The notes below the pieces were generated by a model, which saw only the letters and a program-made list of their open reading frames with translations, did not search any database and was not told the origin of the DNA. Below, one piece after another: positions 1 through 7,828 of a stretch of 64,000 bases of DNA. A program made the position numbers and the translations under genes. Positions within the stretch are counted from its first letter, which is position 1; each line of letters opens with the position of its first letter. The DNA is from Actinomycetes bacterium (GTDB lineage Bacteria > Actinomycetota > Acidimicrobiia > Acidimicrobiales > Acidimicrobilacustridaceae): the NCBI GenBank assembly GCA_029782145.1, contig JAKOVH010000021.1, positions 1 through 64,000 on the forward strand, given 5' to 3'.

Positions 1-199
1 CCGCCATGTTGGACCGGCTCCTGCACCGCTCCGTCGTCATCAACCTCGACGGCGACAGCTACCGCCTCCGAGACCACCACGCACGCACCGACACCCTCCG
101 CCGCACCACCACCGGCAACCGCAACCCGCTACCTTGACCACACCTCACAGGTGGGGAATCTCGATGAGCACACCTGGGGAACTTCGGCGAGCGCCATCA
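1..199 (+). mobile_element. Right-hand end of an IS21-family insertion sequence (truncated by window edge)
   Basis: The first 137 bases encode the tail of an IstB-type helper protein. The following 60 bases, containing GTGGGGAATCTCGATGAGCA and ending ...GCCATCA, look like the terminal region of IS21-family elements, whose tips characteristically end in CA. The aldo/keto reductase fragment on the other strand begins exactly where this stops (base 200), which fixes the IS end at about 199. The rest of the element, including istA, would lie to the left of the window. Confidence 0.6.
3..137 (+). CDS. istB: IstB-like ATP-binding transposition helper, C-terminal fragment
   Basis: The reading frame enters from the left edge and ends at TGA 135-137. 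The 44 visible residues include RLLHRSVVINLDGDSYRLRD, matching the conserved IstB tail (RLLHR..v...GdSYRlR) of IS21-family ATPases that assist the IstA transposase in target capture. The Walker motifs would lie upstream, outside the window. Identification rests on this C-terminal motif and on the IS21-like terminus immediately downstream. Confidence 0.7.
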   Translation, partial: AMLDRLLHRSVVINLDGDSYRLRDHHARTDTLRRTTTGNRNPLP

Positions 200-355
200 G
201 CCGTAGGCCTGCGCGGTGTCGATGTGGCGGTAGCCGATGCTGGCCGCGTCGCGCACCGCTCGTGCGGCATCGTCGTCGTCGATGAACCACGTGCCGAGAC
301 CCAGCTTCGGGATCGCGACGCCGTTCGAGAGGATGTAGGTGTCCTGGAGAATCAC
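197..355 (-). pseudogene. Aldo/keto reductase, N-terminal fragment cut by an IS21-family element
   Basis: Reading leftward from a GTG at 355, preceded by AAGGAG at a 6-base spacing, about 52 codons encode the start of an aldo/keto reductase: LSNGVAIPKLGLGTW near the N-terminus and YRHIDTAQAYG at the end, which contains the Asp and Tyr of the catalytic region. The frame then hits TGA at 199-197, exactly where the IS21-type terminus begins. The remaining 80% of the normal 270-residue NADPH-dependent barrel is missing, so the product cannot be active. The other half is expected beyond the IS, outside the window, if this was a simple insertion. Confidence 0.7.
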
Positions 356-596
356 GGTCGTCTCCTTCGAAGGCGGTGGCTGCTGAATGCGATGCCGATC
401 GCTCGCCGGACCAGCCGACATCTGACCGTATCTACCCACGCCCAACCAGCGACCCCTCGGCCAGGCGTGACCGCTCTGAGCTTCAACGGCAGAACCTTCA
501 CCGCACGTGCGGCCGCCGAAGCGGCCGAACCGCTGTAGTCCAAGAAACCTTCGGGGAACGAACTCTCTCGGGTCGCGCGACTACATGGAGCGTGCC

Positions 597-851
597 ATGC
601 AGCGGATCGATGTGGTCAAGAGCGGTGATGGCTGGATGGCCAGGAGCGGTCGGACGGTGGTCGCCGAGGGGCGGTCGGTTCGGCGGTGCTCGGTGGGCGT
701 CTTGTCGATGCGCTACCCGTCGGAGGCGTCGTCGTATCCGGCGGCCTTCTCGCCCCGCTCGATCGTGTGCTCGACCAAACCGATCCACATGCCCGGCCGA
801 TGTTCACGCATCGACCCCATTCCGTACTGGCTGTCATCGCCCGGAATGTAG
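597..851 (+). CDS. Possible DUF2188-like small protein, probably degenerate
   Basis: An ATG at 597 has GGAG six bases upstream (587-590). The first 27 residues (MQRIDVVKSGDGWMARSGR then TVVAEGR) resemble small DUF2188 proteins, which carry a V...GdGWavk...g pattern. After that the frame loses any family resemblance and runs to a stop at 851, suggesting a frameshift or decay. It holds the same place relative to the attachment repeat at 927 as the intact DUF1508 gene (8206-8385) holds relative to the repeat at 8489, so it may be the last gene of an older, mostly lost element. Confidence 0.3.
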   Translation: MQRIDVVKSGDGWMARSGRTVVAEGRSVRRCSVGVLSMRYPSEASSYPAAFSPRSIVCSTKPIHMPGRCSRIDPIPYWLSSPGM

Positions 852-883
852 GGACAGAAGTCGGGATGGCGGGCCGTCCCTAC
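848..883. promoter_or_regulatory. GTAGGGAC sites and hairpin beside attachment repeat 1 (likely recombinase arm sites)
   Basis: GTAGGGAC (848-855) is followed 12 bases later by the related GTCGGGAT (860-867) and then by the inverted copy GTCCCTAC (876-883). The same layout, with the same 28-base offset between first and last copy, occurs at 8410-8445 beside the second attachment repeat. Repeats of fixed spacing next to att sites are typical of accessory (arm-type) binding sites for an integrase or excisionase. The protein that binds is inferred, not seen. Confidence 0.5.
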
Positions 884-926
884 ACGCCCAACAGCTCAGC
901 CACGAAGGGCTGGACTGCGGAAACAG

Positions 927-972
927 CTAGCGCGCTCGGAGGGACTCGAACCCCCAACCTTCTGATCCGTAG
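927..972 (-). repeat. Attachment repeat 1: 46-bp copy of the tRNA-Arg 3' part
   Basis: These 46 bases are identical to 8489-8534 and to 58367-58412, the last of which lies in the intact tRNA-Arg gene. The copy covers the T-arm, acceptor 3' strand and the 3' side of the anticodon arm, plus four bases beyond the tRNA end. It lacks the 5' half, so it is an att scar and not a gene. It marks the left end of the 7.6-kb element and the right end of whatever preceded it. Confidence 0.9.
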
Positions 973-1078
973 GGAGATGCTGTCGGTCCGCAGGGGTCCG
1001 CTGGTGTGCACGGGTCTGGTGTCGTCACGGACGTGAGTCTGCTCGTGTCCGTGACCGTCGGATGCGGTGCGTGCCGTT

Positions 1079-1099
1079 TGGCTGCACCAATGGCTGCAC
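1079..1099 (+). repeat. TGGCTGCAC direct repeats, 12-bp period, left end of small element
   Basis: TGGCTGCAC occurs at 1079-1087 and again at 1091-1099, exactly 12 bases apart. The same pair occurs at 8640-8660 and 58291-58311, always within 160 bases of a 46-bp attachment repeat. The surrounding 200 bases (927 to about 1150) are clearly related to 8489 to about 8710. They are likely arm-type binding sites for the recombination machinery. Confidence 0.55.
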
Positions 1100-1104
1100 C
1101 CGGA

Positions 1105-1473
1105 TCAGCGCAGGGGAAGGTCGCGAAGCGCCAGTCGTGTCGGACTGAGCGACGCTATCGCGCCTCGGCCGAGGTCCGTCTCGATGCTCGGGAGGTTGGC
1201 GATCAACAGGGCGATGTGGTCGTCGGGGTGCAGCTCGGCGACCTGGCGTAGGTGGACGACCGATGGGCTGACTGCTCGGCGGAGTGCGAGGAGCATCCCG
1301 AAGTCGCTGTCGGCGGTGACGATCACAAGGCCGTGGGTTACGGCGTGGTCGAAGATGGCGTCGTCGGACGCTGTCAGCAGGCCGACCTCGGCCACATGGG
1401 TTGTGTCGAAGCCGAGGTCGCGGAGCCCACGGGCGACTTGTGGTGAGAGGTTGGCGTCGATGAGCAGCTTCAT
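1105..1473 (-). CDS. DUF5615 PIN-like toxin of a toxin-antitoxin pair
   Basis: The 122-residue product begins MKLLIDANLSPQVARGL and contains the acidic pattern of DUF5615 PIN-like nucleases: D6 in LLIDANL, D in SDDAIFDHA and D in VTADSDFG. Such proteins are predicted metal-dependent RNases that form type II toxin-antitoxin modules with DUF433 antitoxins (VapBC45-like). The ATG at 1473 overlaps the antitoxin stop in an ATGA arrangement, implying translational coupling. It lies just inside the left end of the small element, a position suited to stabilising the island. Target RNA is unknown. Confidence 0.85.
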   Translation of the reverse strand: MKLLIDANLSPQVARGLRDLGFDTTHVAEVGLLTASDDAIFDHAVTHGLVIVTADSDFGMLLALRRAVSPSVVHLRQVAELHPDDHIALLIANLPSIETDLGRGAIASLSPTRLALRDLPLR

Positions 1474-1700
1474 GCGGGTCGAGCGACCGGGACCTCGCGC
1501 TCGTTGACCGCTGCGGCCGCGTACTCGAGGGCGGCCAGGACGTCGTCGCGCTCGAGGTAGGGGTAGTCGCTCAGGACTTCGTCGACGGATCGGCCGCTGG
1601 CGAGCTGCCCGAGGATCATGCCGACGGTGACGCGGGTGTCGCGGATCGTCGGAAGTCCGCCCATACGGGCCGGGTCGACGGAGATTCGCTCGAACGCCAT
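1470..1700 (-). CDS. DUF433 antitoxin
   Basis: This 76-residue protein (MAFERISVDPARMGGLPTIR at the N-terminus, then RVTVGMILGQLASGRSVDEVLSDYPYL) carries the complete DUF433 signature, a winged-helix fold of VapB45-type antitoxins that neutralise DUF5615 toxins and repress their own operon. It is first in the two-gene unit, and its last four bases overlap the start of the toxin gene. An ATG at 1700 gives the usual family length; a longer upstream frame has no family resemblance. Confidence 0.85.
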   Translation of the reverse strand: MAFERISVDPARMGGLPTIRDTRVTVGMILGQLASGRSVDEVLSDYPYLERDDVLAALEYAAAAVNEREVPVARPA

Positions 1701-1899
1701 GCGGGGAGTGTACGGCTGGCGACTCCGGGGGGGCATGGCTTCCTTGTGCCAACGATGTCTCGACCATGCGGTTGGGATCCACCAGCCCGAGCCCCCACCG
1801 AACGAGCCAGATCCAGATGCAGCAGGTCTAGTACCCACGGTGCCGCACCCAAGTCCCACGATCTCGGGTCATCCTCCGTTCAACCTCTGAGGGTTGGTG

Positions 1900-4800
1900 C
1901 TACTGGCCGAGGATCGCCTTGAGCGCTATGTGATGGTCGGGTTCAGAGAGGTCCTGGAAGAGGTTGATCACGTAGCGGCCGGCATCCGCGGGCGACGCGA
2001 GACCTTCGACCTCGGTCCGCAGCGTCCGTGCTAGAGCCGGTAGGGGATCGGGAGTGTCTGCAGGCCACGCTGCTCTGGCTGCGGCGACGACGTTGGCCAT
2101 CTCGTCGGGACGGACGTCGCCGGTCAGGATGACCTGTGTTGCCAATGCCGAGGCGAATCCTGTCGCGGTGCCTGGGGCGACCGTGCGATTGGCCCCTACG
2201 ATCGATGCCCAGACGAGGCTGGGTACGGCCTCTCGATCCTCGCTGGAGAGCTGACCGATGATCTCCCTGTGCGCCCTTGCCGCTCCCGGGGTGCGCCAGA
2301 ACGCGGGACGGGTGAGGTATCCGAGCGCCGGGCTGATCGGCCAGCCACATGCGGCGAGGGCCTCTGCGAGGTGCTGCGCCGTGAGGGGGAGGTCTACAAA
2401 GCCAGTTCTGACCTGTTCGAGGATCGTGTCATTGAACTGATCATCGGTCATCCTGTCTGTTGCTCGCCCTGCCGCAGCGACTGCGAGGCTGCTGGTGGCA
2501 CGAACGCCCGCGGATCGCGCCAATGCGATCAGTGCTGGATCGTCAGCGATCAAGAGGCGGTTCGTCGCCTTGGCAAGGTGGACGGCGTGGGCCCACGAGC
2601 CCTCGAACTCGAGATCGCCCAGCGGGCTGAGTGGCTCGGCCACGGGGGGTGGCTCTGCAGCGATGGTCGAGCTCTCGACGCGCATCCATTCCGAGCGGCT
2701 ACCGATCGCTGCCTGGTTGGTCTCGGCCACGTCGACCAGATGGATTCCGTCCTCGGTCGACGACAGATAGCCCGAAGCCGGCCGGGACCGTGCGAACCCG
2801 ACGATGTCAGCAATCTGACTCGCTGGCATCACCATGCGGCTGCAGAGACTTCTCAAGTGCTCGAGTAGCGACGGGGCCAGGCTCGCGGCGGCAAGGGTCG
2901 TGATGTCGAGAACCACTTCCGAGTCGAGCGCTGCGCGTCCAGCGTCGACATCGGTTGCGAAGCTCTCTGGCCCTGCGAGGTGCGGAACCGACGCAAGCTC
3001 GCCGGAGCACATGAGAGTGAGCGGGTTGCGGCCGAGAATCACAGCGCAGGCGCCGCAGGGGGCCCTACCGAGAGCAAGTTCCTCTCCGAGCTTCGAGACC
3101 GCGGCGACGGTGTCTGCGGAGTACTCCGGGAGGGCGTCTCGGAGCGTCGCGATCATCGAGTCGGGATCATCGAGATCGAACGTCATTGCCTGAATGGCCT
3201 GTGAGTCCGGAAACAGCTCGGTGAATCGCTGGAGGTGCGCTCCGAAGCGCTGGCCGACCTCCTCATCCACGGCTTCGTGTTCGTGGCCAAAGAAGAGGAG
3301 CAGGCCAGCCGCAAGCACGTCGTGGCTCGATGAGAATCGGTCGAGCACCTCCAGTGCGTCAGTCCATCGATCTGGCGCGTTGGCATCAAGCAGCATGAGG
3401 TAGAGCTGCGCTTCCCGGTCGGAGTCCGGTGTCAGCGAACGAGATTCGACTTGCTCCCAGGCCCTTCCAGCGCCGCCTCGTGCATGCATCGCTTCCACCG
3501 CAAGCCATTCGATGCGCCGGTCCTTGGCACCGTCGCGCAGCGCGGAGAGCGCTGCCTGCTCCACCTGCTCGGGATCGCCTGAGAGGATCGCCTGATCGAG
3601 CAGGAACCGCCGGAGGGACTCCCGTTCTGGAGCCGCTGCTGGAATCTTGTCGACGTGTTCGCTGGCCACCCGCTTTGCAGCCTCTGGGTCGTTGGAGGAG
3701 AGGATCCCAACGGCCTGTTCAACAAGAGCGGGGTCATCGAAGCGGGCGGCAGCATCGAGAGCGATGTTCGCTGCGAGTTCCGTGTCACCGCGCTCGGCCT
3801 CAATGGTCGCCGTGAAGGCAGCAGCGATGCGCGTCACTCGTGCGAGGCGTCGCAGCTCCCCCAGCGCGGAGAGTGAGGAATCGCTTCGATATTGGGCTAG
3901 TGCATCGAGCGTTGCAGCGCGCTCGGGCTCGTCGGCAGCCAAGTCGTCGAGACGGGGAAGTGGATGAACGCCTTGGACCGCCAAGCCTCGAAGCGAGCGT
4001 TCCAGTTCAACGGGGCCTACCGCCGCCTCGGCTGCGCGTTGGAACGCGAGCGTTGCCTGAGGACGCGTGGAGGGATCCCTGGCGAGGCGCATCCCCGTGA
4101 GCCATGCACGTCCTGAGGGCGACATGCCGTTCTCGGCCTCGCCATCGTCGTCTGAAAGCCGGTCGCTCAGGGCGGCCGCCACGCCTACCAACTCCGCTAG
4201 GCCGACCGCCCGCGCCTCATCGGTGGTCGCCTCCCCATGGGTTGCTGAGCCGATCATCAGAACGGCATCCCAGTCGCCGAGTGCAGCAGCGGCCTGCCCT
4301 GCAATGAGGGCAGCGGCAGCTGAATCACCTCCCCATCCGCGCCGCTCGTCTCGGACTGCGAGCGCGATGTCGCGGGCCCTGGCGCCATCATCAGTTCGAC
4401 GGCCGGCATCCTCGTTCCCGGCGCGGGTGATGAGCGCCGTCGCCAAGACAAGGCGGAGCCCGCCGCGCTCTGGCGTCGCAATCTCGTCAAGTTCAGCGAT
4501 TGCCAGGTCGACGTCGCCGCGCATCAGGTGGGCCTGGCCCATGAAGCTGCGCACCAAGACGTCCGAGGTCTCGGTCACTCCGATCGCTTGCGGTCCGTGC
4601 TCGAGGATCGCTTCCGGGTCCGATTCGACGGCAGCGCGACAGGCTCGGAGTAGAGCGGCCTCGCTGTGGCCATCCACTTCCTCCTGCAGCTTCGCGAGCG
4701 TGGTGTCAGCTTGTGGAGCGTCCGTGGGGAACAGGGAAAGAGCTGCCTTGATCCGCATGACCAAGCGCTCGGACGCTTCCGGTGTTGAGGTGGCTGCTCG

Positions 4801-5415
4801 CTCGTAGAGCTGTCCTGCCTCGGGCATGTCGTGTGCTTCGGCAAGTTCTGCTAAGAGCCGCCATGCGAGGTCGGCGCCCCCCACGAGCCATTGCGGTGGC
4901 GCGTCGAGTAGCTGACGGATGTTCCGTGGCCGATCTGAAGGATTCCCCAGCCATTGCGCGAGGTGCTGAGCCAACTGTGAAGCTGAGGCCTCGACGTCTC
5001 GGAGGCGGCTTCCGATCGCCGGGGGGAGCTGCCGTAGCAGGCGCTCGTCCAGCAAGTCCCGAGACCGGGGGACCGTCGGCTGAAGGCCCAGCGACTGCCG
5101 CTCGCTCTGCTCCTTCCATGTGCGGATGAGGTCCGCGGAGAAGCCGTCCTGGTCGACGTCGATCACCCTGGCGTGGATGTTGCACAGCCAGATTCCATTG
5201 GATACCGAGCGCCGCTCCTCCGCGCTGAGGGTCTCGTCGAACCGTGGCCCGCCAGGGCTTGCAGCTGTGATGTGTGCGGCCTGCCCCGCCCGGATCAAGC
5301 CGGATGTGCCTCGAGCGGACGTACGCACACCGCAATCTGGATGTGAGCAGCGAGCGCCAGCGGCGAGTTCGAGCTCACGCTTGACTGCTTCGGGGAACTC
5401 GTCTCGGGGCATCAC
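1900..5415 (-). CDS. HNH-headed giant protein with long helical-repeat C-terminus; candidate anti-phage effector
   Basis: This 1171-residue protein starts with an HNH-type module: C23 and C28 (CSHPDC), H48 (AAHITAASPGG), N73 (NGIWLC) and then C78 and H81. The same module heads a range of known and predicted anti-phage proteins as a DNase. The remaining 1080 residues are alpha-helical in character, rich in Ala, Leu and Glu, with TPR-like stretches, and contain no ATPase motif that I can see. The usual fourth zinc ligand Cys is His here (LCNIH). It is the largest gene of the small element and lies between a toxin-antitoxin pair and the integrase, a typical place for defence cargo. Defence function is inferred. 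Confidence 0.6.
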   Translation of the reverse strand: MMPRDEFPEAVKRELELAAGARCSHPDCGVRTSARGTSGLIRAGQAAHITAASPGGPRFDETLSAEERRSVSNGIWLCNIHARVIDVDQDGFSADLIRTWKEQSERQSLGLQPTVPRSRDLLDERLLRQLPPAIGSRLRDVEASASQLAQHLAQWLGNPSDRPRNIRQLLDAPPQWLVGGADLAWRLLAELAEAHDMPEAGQLYERAATSTPEASERLVMRIKAALSLFPTDAPQADTTLAKLQEEVDGHSEAALLRACRAAVESDPEAILEHGPQAIGVTETSDVLVRSFMGQAHLMRGDVDLAIAELDEIATPERGGLRLVLATALITRAGNEDAGRRTDDGARARDIALAVRDERRGWGGDSAAAALIAGQAAAALGDWDAVLMIGSATHGEATTDEARAVGLAELVGVAAALSDRLSDDDGEAENGMSPSGRAWLTGMRLARDPSTRPQATLAFQRAAEAAVGPVELERSLRGLAVQGVHPLPRLDDLAADEPERAATLDALAQYRSDSSLSALGELRRLARVTRIAAAFTATIEAERGDTELAANIALDAAARFDDPALVEQAVGILSSNDPEAAKRVASEHVDKIPAAAPERESLRRFLLDQAILSGDPEQVEQAALSALRDGAKDRRIEWLAVEAMHARGGAGRAWEQVESRSLTPDSDREAQLYLMLLDANAPDRWTDALEVLDRFSSSHDVLAAGLLLFFGHEHEAVDEEVGQRFGAHLQRFTELFPDSQAIQAMTFDLDDPDSMIATLRDALPEYSADTVAAVSKLGEELALGRAPCGACAVILGRNPLTLMCSGELASVPHLAGPESFATDVDAGRAALDSEVVLDITTLAAASLAPSLLEHLRSLCSRMVMPASQIADIVGFARSRPASGYLSSTEDGIHLVDVAETNQAAIGSRSEWMRVESSTIAAEPPPVAEPLSPLGDLEFEGSWAHAVHLAKATNRLLIADDPALIALARSAGVRATSSLAVAAAGRATDRMTDDQFNDTILEQVRTGFVDLPLTAQHLAEALAACGWPISPALGYLTRPAFWRTPGAARAHREIIGQLSSEDREAVPSLVWASIVGANRTVAPGTATGFASALATQVILTGDVRPDEMANVVAAARAAWPADTPDPLPALARTLRTEVEGLASPADAGRYVINLFQDLSEPDHHIALKAILGQ

Positions 5416-5514
5416 ACCATTGTTGGTCGACCGCCGATGATTTGAGCGGCTTCCCTAACTGAGTGCGGGGAAGAAGGCACGCGAAGAGAAGTCGAATCCC
5501 TGAATGCTGTTGCC

Positions 5515-6717
5515 CTACTGGGTGCTGCGTGCGGGAGGATCGGGGGCGACGGGGCTGGTCAGTTCGTCCAGATGGCGGTCGATTGCGTCGGCGACGCTCT
5601 GGTCGGTGAGGGGGAGGGCGTAGGCGTACTCCCTGAGCGTCGTGGAGGCGTCGGCGTGACCGAGGCGGGCTTGGGCTTGGAGGATTTCGCCGCGGGCGAC
5701 GAGGAAGGTGGCGACGGTGTGGCGTAGGCGATGCAGACTCGCGCCCGGAACGCCGGCGGCGTCGCGGAGCCGTTCGAAGCGGTGGCCGAGGGCGGCGTTG
5801 GTGAGGCGTCGAGAGTGAGTTGTCTCGGGACTGAACACCCACGGCCCAAGTGCCGCGTCGCTATCCCTTCCCCAGTCCTGTTCGAGGGTCCGCCACAGCC
5901 GAGCGGTGGATGAGCCGAGCGTGAGCGTCCGTGTGCGCCCTGACTTTGGCGTGGTGATCACATCGGCGGACGCGGCCCGGCGGACGTGAAGCACCTGGCC
6001 GGCGAGGTCATCGAAGCGCAGGGCGACGAGCTCACCGCGTCGGGCCCCCGAGTCCGCAGCGAGGCGAACCATCAGAAGGTCCTGCTCGGCGAGCTGCCGG
6101 TGACGGAGATCACGGTCGTTGGCGACCGCTTCGAGGACCCGCTGCTCGGCGAAGGCGAGCAGCACCCGGATCTCATCGTCAGCCAGTGGTCGGCGAGGTT
6201 CAGGACGGCCCGGTCCGCGCATGGAACGGATCGGGTGGTGGTCGATGATGCGTTCGTCGTAGGCCCATCCGATCGCGGAGCGCAGCACCCGGAATCGCAG
6301 TGCCACTGTGCTGCGGGTCGCGCCGGCGGCCTCCCATCGACCGAACGCGGCGCGCACCGCCTGCGGGGTCAGTGAGATGACCCTCGTCGACGCCAGCTTG
6401 CGGTCGGCAAGGATCAGTCGGGCGTTCGATGCGTAGCCGACCTGCGTCGAGGGCTTCCAGGGGTGATCGGCGACCAGCCAGCGTTCGAGGAGCTCGGCGA
6501 CGGTGATCATCGGTGCCGCTCGGGTGATCGAACGCCGCGCCGTGTACTCCGCTGCTAGCTCACGTCGGTAGCGCTCAGCGTCGCTGGCCGAGCCTCGGAA
6601 CGTCACCGATCGCTGCAACGTCTGGCCGGTCACCGGATCTGCTCCAATCGCGACCCGTATCTCCCAAACGCCGGGGTGTCGCTGGCGCATCGATCCCGTC
6701 CCACGTTTCGCTCTCAT
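5515..6717 (-). CDS. int: Tyrosine site-specific integrase of the small element
   Basis: The 400-residue protein has the layout of actinobacterial island integrases: an N-terminal arm-binding region (residues 1-60), a SAM-like core-binding domain (about 70-170) and a C-terminal catalytic domain. Catalytic residues visible are Arg in SGARRGEL, Lys in TPKSGRTR, H329-x-x-R332 (HRLRH), H354 (LGHADAS) and nucleophile Y364 (LREY). It should integrate and excise DNA at the 46-bp tRNA-Arg repeats that bound the element. No excisionase is encoded beside it. It is clearly different in sequence from the second integrase at 16945-18117. Confidence 0.9.
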   Translation of the reverse strand: MRAKRGTGSMRQRHPGVWEIRVAIGADPVTGQTLQRSVTFRGSASDAERYRRELAAEYTARRSITRAAPMITVAELLERWLVADHPWKPSTQVGYASNARLILADRKLASTRVISLTPQAVRAAFGRWEAAGATRSTVALRFRVLRSAIGWAYDERIIDHHPIRSMRGPGRPEPRRPLADDEIRVLLAFAEQRVLEAVANDRDLRHRQLAEQDLLMVRLAADSGARRGELVALRFDDLAGQVLHVRRAASADVITTPKSGRTRTLTLGSSTARLWRTLEQDWGRDSDAALGPWVFSPETTHSRRLTNAALGHRFERLRDAAGVPGASLHRLRHTVATFLVARGEILQAQARLGHADASTTLREYAYALPLTDQSVADAIDRHLDELTSPVAPDPPARSTQ

Positions 6718-7078
6718 ACGGCGAAGCTATGGCCGGGGTTCGGGTGGTGGTTCTGTCGCAGGGAGGCGGGTGTCGCCCGGACCCACCCGCCTGCCCGTTG
6801 GCGCCGTCGTTCGAGAGCGTCGAGTCATCAGAGCGTTCAACGGCTCAAGGCACCCGATAGCCTCCTCTTGGCTGTTCGTGGATGGACGCCGAGTGGAGTG
6901 AGACACGACATGCGGGCTGTCCGCCCTTGGCGGCACTTGCCCTAGGCATCGCGTTCTTGAGGATTTTCTGGTCCGAGCGCGACTTCTGCGATGTCGGCGG
7001 ACCTACAAGGGCTGACGACCAACGGAGGAACTCTGTTGATCGCCGGCCCGCAGACAGACCCCCAACCAGGACTCCCCG
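6718..7078. other. Divergent intergenic region between integrase and sigma-like gene
   Basis: This 361-bp stretch separates the leftward integrase gene from the rightward sigma-like gene and must hold both promoters. I see an AGGAGG-like GGAGGAA (7024-7030) but no start in a credible frame after it, and no convincing -35/-10 pair, repeat or hairpin. Confidence 0.4.
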
Positions 7079-7828
7079 ATGGACGACCTCACCGAGGCGG
7101 ACGACGAACCGGCGATACAACCTCAGGTCGGTGTCCCGACTGACTGGGTCGCGACCTTCGAGAACTCGCAGGAGGCCCGCCGGCTCGCCGAGCTCGAGGC
7201 CGACCGCGAGCTGCTCGATCGGCTCATGTGGGGCGGCTATACCGGGCCGGAGTACGAGGTCTTCGCGGAGCGACTGGTCCGCTATGGCCTGACCGTGATG
7301 ACGGCTTGGTGCCGATCGGGCGCCATCTTCAACAAGTGCGCCCAGAAGGGCTGGACCGTCGAGAACCCAGTACGGATCGACCCCGACGAAGTGGAGGGTG
7401 TCGCCAACGCCACGGTGGGCGTCGCCATCGTGAAGTTCCGGGAAACCGTCCTCATCCCCGCCGTGTGGGACCACCGCAAGGGCGCGTCACTGAAGACCTT
7501 CTTCATCGGACAGTGCTTGTTGCGCTTCTTGAACGAGCATCGACGCTGGCAACGGAGCAAGCAGCGGAGCGTCCCCGTCGCGCGAGATCCCGCTGCGGTG
7601 CTCGATCCGCCGTCCACTGATCGCCGGCCCGACGAGTCGGTCATCGCCGCGGAGGGGTACACCTCGGCCCTCGACGACTTGACCGAGGACCCCCAGACCC
7701 GGGCCGTGTGCTTCTACAAGGCCGAAGGCTACGGGGACGAGGAGATCGCCGAGCTCACCGGTCTCTCCGTCGCGAGCGTGAAGTCTCGTCTCTACCGGCT
7801 TCGAAAGAAGGAGCAGCGCAGTGCCTGA
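7079..7828 (+). CDS. Sigma-70-family (ECF-like) regulator of the small element
   Basis: The 249-residue product has two helical regions as in ECF sigma factors. A region-2-like part (about residues 60-160) includes SLKTFFIGQCLLRFLNEHRR, and a C-terminal region-4-like helix-turn-helix (about 195-245) contains EEIAELTGLSVASVKSRLYR. It could direct RNA polymerase to promoters of the element or its cargo. It is transcribed away from the integrase and overlaps the next gene by eight bases, so the two are probably co-translated. Its region 2 is divergent, so a non-sigma DNA-binding role is possible. Confidence 0.65.
   Translation: MDDLTEADDEPAIQPQVGVPTDWVATFENSQEARRLAELEADRELLDRLMWGGYTGPEYEVFAERLVRYGLTVMTAWCRSGAIFNKCAQKGWTVENPVRIDPDEVEGVANATVGVAIVKFRETVLIPAVWDHRKGASLKTFFIGQCLLRFLNEHRRWQRSKQRSVPVARDPAAVLDPPSTDRRPDESVIAAEGYTSALDDLTEDPQTRAVCFYKAEGYGDEEIAELTGLSVASVKSRLYRLRKKEQRSA

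Noticed and set aside
927..972. tRNA-Arg gene at 927 and again at 8489
   Set aside because: Only the 3' part of the tRNA is present; the D-arm and 5' acceptor strand are missing, so these are attachment scars.
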